Below are positions 17,496 through 27,006 of a stretch of 64,000 nt of DNA, one piece after another. Source of the stretch: Pseudoxanthomonas yeongjuensis. Its GTDB lineage: Bacteria; Pseudomonadota; Gammaproteobacteria; Xanthomonadales; Xanthomonadaceae. Below the pieces are notes generated by a model that saw only the letters and a program-made list of their open reading frames with translations, was not told where the DNA came from and ran no database searches. The stretch lies in NCBI RefSeq assembly GCF_010093345.1, contig NZ_PDWT01000002.1:186001-250000 (forward strand). The letters run 5' to 3'. Position 1 is the first letter of the stretch. The number at the start of each line of letters is the position of its first letter. A program made the translations under genes and the position numbers.

Positions 17496-19274
17496 CTACC
17501 GGCCGGGATGACGGCCGGTTCCCTCGCGCCGCGGATCGGCCGCCCACTCGAGCGCACCGTCGCGAAGGAACCCGCCATGCAGGCCGGAGTCCTCGCCGGC
17601 GCCCGCGCGGACCTCGACGCCGCGGCGGGCGAGTTCGTCGCGGATGCGCGGCGAAAAACGCGCGGCTTCGCCGTCGAAACGCTCGCCGCGCGCGACCAGG
17701 TTGGGAAGGTCGACCGCCTGTTGCAGCGGCAGATGCCAGTAGACGAGACCGACCAGGGTCTTGCCGATGTAGGCGGGGATCGAGGAACCACCGGGCGAAC
17801 CGATCGCACCGACGAACCCGCCGTCGCGGTCGAGCAGGATCGCCGGCGTCATCGACGAGCGCGGACGCTTGCCGGCGGCGATCGCATTGGCGGCGGGAAC
17901 AGGCCCGGCGGCCGGGTTCCAGGAAAAATCGGTCAACTGGTTGTTGAGGAAGAAACCGTCGACCATGCGCCCGGAACCGAAGAACGATTCGATCGTGGTG
18001 GTGATCGACACCGCGTTGCCTTGCGCGTCGACGACCACCATGTGGCTGGTGCCGCCGGGTTCGTCGGTGCGATCGTCGGCTGTTTCCGGCGCGCCTTGCG
18101 GTTGTCCGGCCGTGGGCGCGGGCGCGGCCGTGGTGCCGATCAGCTTGCGGCGCGCCGCGATGTAGGCAGGATCGAGCAGGCCGTCCACGGGCACCGGCAC
18201 GAAACGCGGATCGCCCACGTACTGGTCGCGGTCGGCGTACATGATCCGGCTGGCTTCGGCGAACAGGAACCACGCCTGCGGATCGTCCGGCCCGCGCTGG
18301 TCGATATCGGTGCCATCGAGCAGCGCCATCAGCTGCAACAGACCGACGCCGCTGGCGGGCGGCGGCGGCACGCACAGTACGTATTGCCGTAGCGGCCTGC
18401 AGATCGGTGCGGATTTCTCCGGTTCGTAATCGGCCAGGTCATGCTCGCTCATTGCGCCGCCCAGCGGCTCCTGGTGAGTGCGGGCGACGATCGCGCGCGC
18501 GATGCCGCCGTGGTAGAACGCCGCCGCACCGCTCCTGGCCAACGTGCGCAGGGTGGCGGCGTAGGCGGGATTGCGCAGCAGGTCGCCGGCCTGCAACGCA
18601 TGGCCGGCGGCATCGGAAAAATAGGCGGTGACGTCGGGCGCCGACGCCTGCGGGAACTCGCCGTGGATATGCCGTGCCAGCCGCGGGGTGATGCGGAAAC
18701 CGCGTTCGGCCTGATCGATGGTTTCATCGAACAACTGGTCCCAGCGCAATTTCCCGTGATCGCGCTGCGCGGCGGCGAACACCGCGACCGCAGCGGGAAC
18801 GCCGGTGGCGCGCCCGGTCAGCATCGCCTCGCGATGCGGGATCGCGCGTCCCTCGGCATCGTCGAGGAGTCGCGGCGTGGCCAGCGCAGGCGCCGCCTCG
18901 CGCCCGACGTAGCTGGTCACTTCGCCGCTGGCGGCGTCGTAGGCCATGATGATGGCGCCGCCACCGATGCCGGAACTCTGCGGTTCGACCAGGCCCAGCA
19001 TCATCTGCACCGCGACCGCCGCATCCATTGCGCTGCCGCCGCGCCGCAGCACCGCGGTGCCCGCATCGACGGCCAAGGGATGCGCCGCGACCACGACCGC
19101 TTTCGCTTGTACGTCCCGGCTTTGGGGCGCGCCGAGTGAAGGGACAGGTTGGCGGCTTGCGCAGCCGGCGATGACGGGAAACAGGACGGAGAGGCATACA
19201 GCGAGCACGTACAGGCGGACGCCAGCCCGGGCTCGACAGCTGGATGCGCCGGCATATGAAGGTGAATTGGCCAT
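17496..19274 (-). CDS. ggt: Gamma-glutamyltransferase, lipoprotein type
   Basis: 592 residues. A lipobox (VIAGC, about residues 34-38) indicates a lipid-anchored envelope protein. The GGT domain follows: AAHPLAVDAGTAVLRRGGSAMDAAVAVQ, the autoprocessing and nucleophile site GGTSHMVVV with Thr409, and the oxyanion/glutamate-binding RPRSSMTPAIL and GSPGGSSIP loops. GGTs cleave or transfer the gamma-glutamyl group, and bacterial forms accept both L- and D-gamma-glutamyl linkages. It is first in the operon with dadA and lysR and is divergent from the TonB receptor across a 292-bp control region. The start ATG lacks a clear Shine-Dalgarno sequence. Confidence 0.88.
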   Translation of the reverse strand: MANSPSYAGASSCRARAGVRLYVLAVCLSVLFPVIAGCASRQPVPSLGAPQSRDVQAKAVVVAAHPLAVDAGTAVLRRGGSAMDAAVAVQMMLGLVEPQSSGIGGGAIIMAYDAASGEVTSYVGREAAPALATPRLLDDAEGRAIPHREAMLTGRATGVPAAVAVFAAAQRDHGKLRWDQLFDETIDQAERGFRITPRLARHIHGEFPQASAPDVTAYFSDAAGHALQAGDLLRNPAYAATLRTLARSGAAAFYHGGIARAIVARTHQEPLGGAMSEHDLADYEPEKSAPICRPLRQYVLCVPPPPASGVGLLQLMALLDGTDIDQRGPDDPQAWFLFAEASRIMYADRDQYVGDPRFVPVPVDGLLDPAYIAARRKLIGTTAAPAPTAGQPQGAPETADDRTDEPGGTSHMVVVDAQGNAVSITTTIESFFGSGRMVDGFFLNNQLTDFSWNPAAGPVPAANAIAAGKRPRSSMTPAILLDRDGGFVGAIGSPGGSSIPAYIGKTLVGLVYWHLPLQQAVDLPNLVARGERFDGEAARFSPRIRDELARRGVEVRAGAGEDSGLHGGFLRDGALEWAADPRREGTGRHPGR

Positions 19275-19330
19275 TGCCGAAGCGTAGCGGGCTTCACGCG
19301 GCTTGTGCCCTCACATCGCGTGCATCTTCA

Positions 19331-19345
19331 ATAACCTGTAGCTAT
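19331..19345. promoter_or_regulatory. LysR-type operator, upstream copy (ATAACCTGTAGCTAT)
   Basis: 15-bp near-palindrome with the LysR T-N11-A layout, in the divergent ggt/TonB-receptor control region. It differs from the perfect copy 93 bp away at three positions. It is 57 bp from the ggt start codon, so it could serve that promoter. Confidence 0.55.
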
Positions 19346-19423
19346 GCATTGATGGTCGGGCCATGCGAGACGCAAGAGATGCCTGCGTGCAGCGGTTCCA
19401 GGAGCAGGCACCGCGCGATCTCC

Positions 19424-19438
19424 ATAGCCTGAGGCTAT
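19424..19438. promoter_or_regulatory. LysR-type operator, perfect palindrome (ATAGCCTGAGGCTAT)
   Basis: A 15-bp palindrome, ATAGCC-TGA-GGCTAT, with T-N11-A spacing as recognised by LysR proteins. It lies about 130 bp before the TonB receptor start codon. A third relative occurs at 30970. Confidence 0.62.
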
Positions 19439-19566
19439 ACCGTTTCGCAAAAACCATGCACGACAAATCGACATGTTGTCGTCACTCTGAAATGGAAGCG
19501 GGTTTCGGAAGCTCCATTCGTGTGTCCGAGTATCAGCGCAGCCATTCCAAAGAACGGGGAAGTTTC

Positions 19567-22326
19567 ATGATTAGAAATGTCAATTCAACACGTGGCTTGG
19601 TCACGGGCAGCGTTCTGGTCATTGGTGGCTTGTGCGCGGGCACGACGCTGGCGGCCGTCCAGGAAGAACGCGCGGGCACGCAGGTCCCGGCGAGCGAACA
19701 ATCCACCGCAGCGACGCTGGACACGGTCCGGGTCACCGGTTCGCGCGTCATGAGCGGAGCTTACGAGTCGCCCACCCCGGTCACCATGATCGAGTTGGAG
19801 CAGATCGAGATGGCGGCGCCGAACAACATCGCGGACTACTTGAACACGCTGCCGTCGATGGTCGGCGACCGCACCACCACCCAGGGCAATAACGCCATCA
19901 GTGCCGGTAGCACGGGCATGAACCGGTTGAACCTGCGTGGCCTTGGATCGGACCGCACCCTGGTACTGGTGGACGGTCGGCGTTTCGTCGGTTCCACGCT
20001 GGAAGGCAACGTGGACGCCAATGGCCTGCCCAATGGCCTGATCCGCAGCGTCGACGTGGTGACCGGCGGCGCTTCTTCGGTCTATGGCTCCGATGCCGTC
20101 GCCGGCGTGGTCAACTTCATGCTCGATACCCGTTACACCGGCATCAAGGGCTTTGCCCAAGTCGGCCAGTCGGGGCAGCAGGACGATGAGCAGACCAACG
20201 TCGGTTTGACTTTCGGCACGCCCTTCGCCGGTGGCCGTGGCCACTTCCTGTTCAACGCCGAATACGCGAAGAACGAGGGTGTTGGCGCGGTTCGCGATCG
20301 CGACTGGTTCCGCGGTTGGGGCACCATGAACAATCCTGCGTGGACGGCTACCAATGGCGAGCCGAACCTCATCACCGTGCCTTTCCTGAACCGTCCGAAC
20401 GAAGCCGTCGGCGGCCTCATCACCAGCGGGCCGCTGCAGTGGACCACGTTCGACCCGGATGGTTCGCCGCGCCGGTTCGACTACGGCACGCTCGACCGCA
20501 CCGGCACCAGTTCCTCGGGCGGCGAGCTTGACGGGCATTTCGCCTCCATGTCGCTGAAGGGAGCGGTGGAACGCCACAACACGTTCGCGCGTGGCTCGTT
20601 CGAGGTCAGCGACAACTTCGAGGTGTTTGCCGAAGCCAGCCATGCGCGGTCGGTGGTGAACACGAATTCGTCTTACAACTACTACGGTGGAACGCTGACC
20701 ATCCGCAGCGACAACCCCTATCTCGATCCGGTCACCCGCGATGCAATGGCGGCCGCGGGCGTCACCAGCGCCGCTTATGGCTTGTTGCTGGGCGATGCGT
20801 CGCCGCGCGTCGAGGTCAATACCTATCGCGCGGTGTTCGGCGTGAATGGCACCTTCGGCCGCGACTGGGAGCTGGATGCTTATTACCAGTACGGCGAAAG
20901 CCAGCTCGACACGCAGGTGATGAACACCACCAACTCGACCCGGCTGGGGTTGGCTCTCGATGCAGTAGTCGATCCCGGGAACGGGCAGATCGTATGCCGT
21001 TCTTCGTTGGCTGCCCCGACCAATGGTTGCGTGCCCATCAATACCTTTGGCGGCGCGAGCATGTCCGATGAAGCGTTGGCCTATGTGCAGGGAAATCCCT
21101 ACCTGCGGCAAACGATGAAGCAGCAGGTGCTGTCGGCCAGCGTTCGCGGCGAAGCCTTCCAGATGCCGGCCGGCGCGGTGATTACCGCGTTCGGCGTCGA
21201 GCACCGGCGCGAAAGCGTGGTGGGCAGCAGCGATGAAGCGGGCCAGGCGCGCGAGTGGCTGTTCGGCAACTTCCTGCCCACCAGGGGCGAGAACAAGGTC
21301 AACGAAGCCTTCTCCGAAATCCTGATGCCGCTGGTCGAAGACAAGCTCACCTTCAATGGCGCGGCCCGTGTCGCCGACTACAGCTATTCGGGAACCGAGC
21401 TGACCTGGAAGGCCGGCCTGACATGGAAGCCGGTGGATTCCGTGCTGATCCGCGGCGTGCGTTCGCGTGATATCCGCGCTCCCAACCTGAGCGACCTGTA
21501 CCAGGCGGGCGTGACCCAGCGCCAGAACGTCAACGACCCGTGGTTCGGCAACATCCGTCGCAATATCGAACGCGTATCGGAAGGCAACCTGGATCTGACC
21601 CCGGAAATCGCCGATACCTACAGCCTTGGCGTGGTGTATACGCCGACCGCCGATTTCCAGGCGGCGGTCGACTACTACCAGATCGATATCCGCGATGCGA
21701 TCTCCACCCTGACCAACCAGCAGACGGTGGACCGTTGCTACGACGGCGACCAGACCCTGTGCCAATACGTCAGTCGCGATGCCACGGGTGCGTTGAACGG
21801 TCTGGTGCTGAAGCCGGTCAACATCGCCAAGCGCGTGGTGCGCGGCGTCGATTTCGATATGGCCTATCACCAGCCGATGCGCGTGTTCTCCGAGGATGGC
21901 GGGATCGACCTGCGCCTGGTAGCCACGCGCTTGATCGAAAGCCGTACCGAAAACCCCTTCACCAGCTACGACTACGCAGGCGAAAACACCGGTAGTTCGG
22001 TCAAGTGGCGGGCACTGGGAAGCGCCACGTACAAGCAAGGGCCGCTGCGCCTGGGCGCTTCCGTGCGCTTCGTCGGCTCCGGTGTGCAGAGGAACGACTG
22101 GGTCGAAGGCGTGGACATCGACGACAACAGCGTGCCCAGCACCTGGTATCTCGGGTTGTCCGGCTCCTACCGGTTCGCCGACGACAAGCTGGAAGCCTTC
22201 TTCCGCGTGGATAACGCGCTGGACAAGGATCCGGTCGTCATCAGCACCAACAACAATGGCCTCAATGCGACGCTGTACGATGTGCTCGGTCGTTACATGA
22301 GCGTTGGCCTGCGGTTCGAGTTCTAA
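19567..22326 (+). CDS. TonB-dependent outer-membrane receptor of the D-glutamate cluster
   Basis: 919 residues. A signal peptide (MIRNVNSTRGLVTGSVLVIG...LAA) leads into TLDTVRVTGSRVMSG, which resembles a TonB box. A plug domain follows (NRLNLRGLGSDRTLVLVDGRRFVG, SVYGSDAVAGVVNFML) and then a long beta-barrel ending in ...GRYMSVGLRFEF with the terminal aromatic residue needed for insertion. No N-terminal STN signalling domain is present. The barrel cannot reveal the ligand; its place between two ggt genes and beside LysR operators suggests a gamma-glutamyl peptide or similar oligomer. GGGGAAG precedes the ATG. Confidence 0.87.
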   Translation: MIRNVNSTRGLVTGSVLVIGGLCAGTTLAAVQEERAGTQVPASEQSTAATLDTVRVTGSRVMSGAYESPTPVTMIELEQIEMAAPNNIADYLNTLPSMVGDRTTTQGNNAISAGSTGMNRLNLRGLGSDRTLVLVDGRRFVGSTLEGNVDANGLPNGLIRSVDVVTGGASSVYGSDAVAGVVNFMLDTRYTGIKGFAQVGQSGQQDDEQTNVGLTFGTPFAGGRGHFLFNAEYAKNEGVGAVRDRDWFRGWGTMNNPAWTATNGEPNLITVPFLNRPNEAVGGLITSGPLQWTTFDPDGSPRRFDYGTLDRTGTSSSGGELDGHFASMSLKGAVERHNTFARGSFEVSDNFEVFAEASHARSVVNTNSSYNYYGGTLTIRSDNPYLDPVTRDAMAAAGVTSAAYGLLLGDASPRVEVNTYRAVFGVNGTFGRDWELDAYYQYGESQLDTQVMNTTNSTRLGLALDAVVDPGNGQIVCRSSLAAPTNGCVPINTFGGASMSDEALAYVQGNPYLRQTMKQQVLSASVRGEAFQMPAGAVITAFGVEHRRESVVGSSDEAGQAREWLFGNFLPTRGENKVNEAFSEILMPLVEDKLTFNGAARVADYSYSGTELTWKAGLTWKPVDSVLIRGVRSRDIRAPNLSDLYQAGVTQRQNVNDPWFGNIRRNIERVSEGNLDLTPEIADTYSLGVVYTPTADFQAAVDYYQIDIRDAISTLTNQQTVDRCYDGDQTLCQYVSRDATGALNGLVLKPVNIAKRVVRGVDFDMAYHQPMRVFSEDGGIDLRLVATRLIESRTENPFTSYDYAGENTGSSVKWRALGSATYKQGPLRLGASVRFVGSGVQRNDWVEGVDIDDNSVPSTWYLGLSGSYRFADDKLEAFFRVDNALDKDPVVISTNNNGLNATLYDVLGRYMSVGLRFEF

Positions 22327-22350
22327 GCGCGGCCTGTCGATTCCCTTTGC

Positions 22351-22390
22351 GGCGCGATCCTTGCAAATGCATTGGTCGCGCCGTTTTTTG
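22351..22390 (+). terminator. Rho-independent terminator between receptor and second ggt
   Basis: GGCGCGA pairs with TCGCGCC across an 18-base loop and is followed by GTTTTTTG. It is 25 bp after the receptor stop and 50 bp before the next ggt start, so it probably lowers rather than abolishes expression of downstream genes, a common arrangement after abundant outer-membrane proteins. Confidence 0.7.
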
Positions 22391-22439
22391 TTCGATCCGG
22401 GCGGCTGCTGCCGCTGCATGACATGAGGAATGGAAAGCG

Positions 22440-24185
22440 ATGAATCCTTCGAGCCCCGGGCTGGAACCGGACCGCGTACGGCCCTGGCCCCTGATGCTGT
22501 GCTGTTTGTTGATGCTGTGCTTCCAGGCGCAGGCGCAGCCCCGACAATTGCTCAACTACGAGGCGATCCACAAGCCGGTGCATGCCGATCGCGGCATGGT
22601 CGCCAGCCAGAACGAAGTCGCCAGCGCGATCGGCGCCCAGGTCCTGCGCGACGGCGGCAACGCGGTGGATGCCGCGGTGGCCACCGCGTTCGCGATGGCG
22701 GTGGTATTGCCGCGCGCGGGCAACATCGGCGGCGACGGTTTCATGCTGGTGTACCTGGCCCGGGAGCAGCGCACGATCGCGATCGACTACCGCTCGGTGG
22801 CGCCGAACGCGGCGACGTTGGAACGTTATCTCGATGGCGACGGAAAGGTGGTCGGCGACAAGGCCGGTTACCTGGCCGCCGGCGTGCCCGGCACCGTGGC
22901 CGGCCTGGAACTCGCGCATCGCAAGTACGGACGGCTGCCGTGGTCGAAGCTGCTGCAACCGGCGATCCAGCTGGCCGCCGAAGGACTCGTGCTGACCCGC
23001 GACGAAGCCTTCGCCCTGGACTGGGGCAAGGAACGCCTGGCGCGCAGCGCGGCCGGAGCCAAGGTGTTCCTGCACGCCGACGGCAGCGCCTTGCGCGCCG
23101 GCGAACGTTTGCTGCAACCCGATCTGGCCTGGTCGTTGCGGCAGATCGCCGAGCACGGCGCGGATGCGTTCTACCGTGGCGCGATCGCCGAACGCCTGGC
23201 CGCCGGCATGCAAAAGCACGGCGGCCTGATCACCCGCGCCGACCTTGCCGCCTATCGAGCCATCGAACGCGATGCGCTGCTGGGCAGCTATCGCGGGCAT
23301 GGCATCGCCACCATGCCGCCGGTCAGCGGCGGCGGCGCCAGCGTCATCGAAATGCTCAACATCCTCGAAACCAGGGACCTGGCCGCCTTCGGCGCGGGAT
23401 CCGCCGACGCCCTGCACTACATGACCGAGGCGATCAAGCTGGCCTGGAGCGACCGCAGCCGTTTCGCCGGGGATCCGGGGTTCTCGGACATTCCGGCGCA
23501 TGGCCTGACGTCCAAGGCGTACGCCGCCACGCGCGCAAAACTTGTTTCGCCGACGAAAGCGTTGCCGGCGCCGGAACTCGCCGCCGGCGACCCGTGGCCG
23601 TACGAAAGCAAGGAAACCACGCAGATCTCGGTGATCGACGCCGACGGCAATGCGGTCAGCAACACCTATACGCTGGGTTCGGATTTCGGCGCCGGGGTGA
23701 TGATCGAAGGCACCGGCTTCCTGCTCGGCAACCTGATCGGCAACTTCCCGATCGCGGCGCAGGCGAAGGCGGGCAAGGACGCGAAGAAGGCCCTGGCCAA
23801 CCTGCTGGGCCCGGGCCGGCGCCCGGTGTCGAGCATGTCGCCGACCCTGCTGTTCCGCAACGGCGAACTGTGGATGGTGACCGGCAGCCCGGGCGGCAAC
23901 ACCATCCCCGGCACGGTGATGCAAACCATCGTCGATGTGGTCGACTTCGGCATGAACATCGCCGAGGCCACCAGCATGCCGCGCATCCACCAGGAAATGC
24001 GCAGCGGCGAATTGCAGGTCGAACGCGGCTTCAGCCCGGACACCTTGCGGCTGCTGCAAGCGCGCGGGCACAAGGTGGTGCAGGACGAAACCATCGGCAG
24101 CACCCAGACCCTGCTCAAAGCCGCCGACGGCGTCGAAGGCGCCGCCGATCCGCGCCGTCCCGGCGCCGCCGCCGTCGCGCAGTAG
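22440..24185 (+). CDS. ggt: Gamma-glutamyltransferase, secreted (second copy)
   Basis: 581 residues. A charged N-terminus and hydrophobic core (LMLCCLLMLCFQAQAQ) form a signal peptide. The GGT domain carries GGNAVDAAVATAFAMAVV, the cleavage and nucleophile site KETTQISVID with Thr393, and RRPVSSMSPTLLF and GSPGGNTIPGTVMQ in the substrate pocket. It is distinct from the lipoprotein copy: the N-terminus, nucleophile surroundings and C-terminus differ, so this is not a recent duplication. Periplasmic action on gamma-glutamyl substrates taken in by the preceding receptor is the simplest reading. It lies third in order after the receptor and a weak terminator. Confidence 0.89.
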   Translation: MNPSSPGLEPDRVRPWPLMLCCLLMLCFQAQAQPRQLLNYEAIHKPVHADRGMVASQNEVASAIGAQVLRDGGNAVDAAVATAFAMAVVLPRAGNIGGDGFMLVYLAREQRTIAIDYRSVAPNAATLERYLDGDGKVVGDKAGYLAAGVPGTVAGLELAHRKYGRLPWSKLLQPAIQLAAEGLVLTRDEAFALDWGKERLARSAAGAKVFLHADGSALRAGERLLQPDLAWSLRQIAEHGADAFYRGAIAERLAAGMQKHGGLITRADLAAYRAIERDALLGSYRGHGIATMPPVSGGGASVIEMLNILETRDLAAFGAGSADALHYMTEAIKLAWSDRSRFAGDPGFSDIPAHGLTSKAYAATRAKLVSPTKALPAPELAAGDPWPYESKETTQISVIDADGNAVSNTYTLGSDFGAGVMIEGTGFLLGNLIGNFPIAAQAKAGKDAKKALANLLGPGRRPVSSMSPTLLFRNGELWMVTGSPGGNTIPGTVMQTIVDVVDFGMNIAEATSMPRIHQEMRSGELQVERGFSPDTLRLLQARGHKVVQDETIGSTQTLLKAADGVEGAADPRRPGAAAVAQ

Positions 24186-24281
24186 GCGACCGGTGCCCTG
24201 GCTTTCCCCCATCGCTGCACGACGCGCCCGGACGTGGCCGACGTGTGGAATCGCACCATCACGGCATCAGTTGGAGGGATC

Positions 24282-25457
24282 ATGAGGCAAGGCAGCAAAG
24301 CGGGACGCGCCCTGGCACTCTGCGCGGCATTCGTGTTGTCGTGGGCCTGCGTATCGTCGGCATCCGCGCAAGGCATCGAAGAGCGCCTGGGCCAGCTGAT
24401 GGCCGAGCATGGAACCGCGGGCCTGGCGGTCGTGGTGGTCAGGGACAATGCCGTCGTGTACCAGAAAGCCCTGGGCTGGAAGGATCGGGAGAAGAAGATT
24501 CCCCTCGACGAGGACGATCTCTTCCGGATCGCCTCGATCTCCAAGTCGTTCGCGGCGACCGCCATCCTGCAGCTGGTGGAACAGGGCCGGCTGTCGCTGG
24601 ACGACGACGTCGGCGACCTGATCGGCTTTCCCGTGCGCAATCCCGTGTTCCCGGACCGGATGATCACGCTCGGGATGCTGCTGAACCACACCTCGTCGAT
24701 CACCGACGGGGAGAAGTACGGCAGCCTCGACTTCATCAATCCCGGCGCCGGCAAGGCCTGGCGCGACAGTTACGCCGACCGCGCGCCCGGCGAGCGGTAC
24801 GAGTATTCCAACCTCGGCTACAACATGGTCGGGACGATCGTGGAGCGGGTATCCGGCGAGCGGTTCGACGCCTACGTCAAGGCGCACGTGCTCGATCCGC
24901 TCGGGTTGTACGGCGGTTACGTGCCCGAGGCGCTGGATGCGGACCGCTTCGCGCGGATCTACCGCTGGGGCGAGGGCGAGGGCGAGGGTTTCGTGCGCTC
25001 GGACCAGGCGTACGCGCCGCTGGGCGAGCGCCTGGACGGCTACACGATGGGCTACGACACGCCGCTGTTCTCCCCGACCGGCGGCGTCAAGATCTCCGCG
25101 CCCGACCTGGCGAAGTACATGCTGATGCACATGAACCTGGGCGAGTGGAACGGCGTGCGGATCATCACGGCCGAACACGCGAAGAGGATGCAGACGCCCA
25201 CCGTCGATGCGGACGAGGGTGCCGGCTACGGCCTGGCCATCCGTACCGACCGCGCCCTGGTGCCTGGCGTCGTGCTGACCGGGCACACCGGATCTGCGTA
25301 CGGGCTGTACAGCTCCATGTTCTTCGACCCGGAGAAGAAGTACGGCTTCGTCGTGATCACCAACGGGACCCGGGACATGGAAGTCCGGACCGAGGTCAAC
25401 CGGGCCCTGTACGAGCACTTCATCGCGAAGGCCGCGGACGCGCCGGCGGCGGAGTAG
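24282..25457 (+). CDS. Serine hydrolase, class C beta-lactamase / D-aminopeptidase family, secreted
   Basis: 391 residues with a signal peptide (MRQGSKAGRALALCAAFVLSWACVSSASAQ). The penicillin-recognising fold motifs are all present: SISK with Ser85 nucleophile and Lys88 base, YSNLGYN as the YxN motif, and HTGSAYG as the KTG equivalent. Members include DD-peptidases, D-aminopeptidases and esterases rather than true beta-lactamases. In this cluster a D-stereospecific peptidase that trims peptides with D-residues would fit. The ATG follows GGAGG. It is convergent with gltS, with 268 bp of featureless sequence between. Confidence 0.84.
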   Translation: MRQGSKAGRALALCAAFVLSWACVSSASAQGIEERLGQLMAEHGTAGLAVVVVRDNAVVYQKALGWKDREKKIPLDEDDLFRIASISKSFAATAILQLVEQGRLSLDDDVGDLIGFPVRNPVFPDRMITLGMLLNHTSSITDGEKYGSLDFINPGAGKAWRDSYADRAPGERYEYSNLGYNMVGTIVERVSGERFDAYVKAHVLDPLGLYGGYVPEALDADRFARIYRWGEGEGEGFVRSDQAYAPLGERLDGYTMGYDTPLFSPTGGVKISAPDLAKYMLMHMNLGEWNGVRIITAEHAKRMQTPTVDADEGAGYGLAIRTDRALVPGVVLTGHTGSAYGLYSSMFFDPEKKYGFVVITNGTRDMEVRTEVNRALYEHFIAKAADAPAAE

Positions 25458-25725
25458 GCCGCCCGGGCATGGGCCGGGCCATTGCATTTCCGCCATCGCG
25501 GCGATGACGGCATCGCTGACCCACGCGATCAAGGGCAGGCTCAGGAAGGTCCGACGATTCCGAACGGACTCCGGGGGCAGGCTCATTCGAACCACCTGGA
25601 GAGATCGGCAATCTCACGGCTGCCGCAGGAGTTCCAGCCTTCCAGTGGACGCGAAAGAGGGAATCCTGCAGAGGCTCCCCAAGGGCGCGCAATCGTTGTC
25701 GCCCCGCGCATGGCCCGGGCCTTGC

Positions 25726-26943
25726 CTACGGCCAGAAGTTGAGGAAGCCGGTGATGATCAGCGCATTGGTGAAGTCGATGAAGAACGCCCCCACCAGCGG
25801 CGCGACCAGGAACGCGCGCGGCGCCAGGCCGTAACGCAGCACCAGCGTGCGCATCACCGCCATCGCATTGGCGGTGGTGCCGAGCATGAAGCCGATGAAG
25901 CCGCCGCCCATCACCGCGGCGTCGTAGTCGCGGCCCATGATGCGGAACACCGGGATGCAGAACAGCACCACCAGCACGACCTGCAGCGCCAGGTTGACCA
26001 CCAGCGGCAACGCCAGCCCCGACAGCTCCCACAGTTTCAGGTTCATCAGCGCGACCGCCAGGAACAGCGCCAGGCAGACGTTGCCGATCAGGTCGGTGGT
26101 CTGCACCGACAGGCCGACCCAGCCGGTGCGGTCGTCGAGGTTGCGGATCACCGCGCCGACCAGCATCGCGCCGATGTAGGCGGGCAGGGTTATGCCGAGC
26201 GCGTCGAAGCCCTTGCCGACCCAGGCGCCGGCCCACATCGCGATCAGGATCGCCACGATGCTCTTGAGCGCCTTGTATTCGCGCGCGGCTTCGGTGTCGA
26301 CGACAACGCCATCGCCGACGGCGAGGTCGATCTCCGCCGCCACGGCCGCAGGCACGGCTGCCTGGTCGCCATCGGGCCGCAGGCGCAGTCGCCGGATCAG
26401 CACGGTGATCGCCGGACCACCGACGATCCCGCCGCAGACGATGCCGGCCATCGCCGAGGTGATGGCGATCGATTCCGCGCCGACCAGGCCGGCCTTTTCG
26501 AACAGCGGCGCGAAGGCCAGGCCGGTGGCCGGTCCGCCGGTGAGCGTGGCCGAGCCGGCGAGCACGCCGAACATCGGATCGAGCCCGAACGACGTCGCCA
26601 CGCCGATGCCCACCAGGTTCTGGACCACCGCGAATCCCGTCGCCAGCGCCAGGAACACCATCACCTGCTTGCCGCTGACCCGCAGCAGCGCGACGCTGGC
26701 GTTGACGCCCATGGAGGTGAAGAAGGCGATCATCAACGGCCCCTGCAGCGCGGTGTCGAACTGGAACAGCACGGTGTCGCGGCCATGCGCCCACAGCACC
26801 ACCAGCGCGACCACCAGTCCGCCGATGACCGGCGCGGGCAGGTTGTAGCGGCCGAGCACCGGGATGAGGCGACACAGCGCATAGCCGAGGAAGAGGGCGA
26901 GGCCGCCGAAGGCCACGGTCTGCACCGCGTTCAATTCAAGCAT
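25726..26943 (-). CDS. gltS: Sodium/glutamate symporter GltS
   Basis: 405 residues, about ten membrane helices, in the ESS/GltS family. The duplicated re-entrant loop signatures are visible: GSATLTGGPATGLAFA in the first half and GGGFIGFMLGTTANAMAVM in the second. A hydrophilic loop (about residues 200-235) joins the halves. E. coli GltS imports both L- and D-glutamate with sodium, which fits a cluster for D-glutamate. It is the last gene of the minus operon dgcN-dgcA-D-aminoacylase-gltS, 63 bp after the deacylase. Confidence 0.92.
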   Translation of the reverse strand: MLELNAVQTVAFGGLALFLGYALCRLIPVLGRYNLPAPVIGGLVVALVVLWAHGRDTVLFQFDTALQGPLMIAFFTSMGVNASVALLRVSGKQVMVFLALATGFAVVQNLVGIGVATSFGLDPMFGVLAGSATLTGGPATGLAFAPLFEKAGLVGAESIAITSAMAGIVCGGIVGGPAITVLIRRLRLRPDGDQAAVPAAVAAEIDLAVGDGVVVDTEAAREYKALKSIVAILIAMWAGAWVGKGFDALGITLPAYIGAMLVGAVIRNLDDRTGWVGLSVQTTDLIGNVCLALFLAVALMNLKLWELSGLALPLVVNLALQVVLVVLFCIPVFRIMGRDYDAAVMGGGFIGFMLGTTANAMAVMRTLVLRYGLAPRAFLVAPLVGAFFIDFTNALIITGFLNFWP

Positions 26944-27006
26944 GAGGGTTCAACCATGTGGGTGTTCGCGAAGTGGATCCGGCCCGCACCCGTCGGCGCC
27001 GAAGCA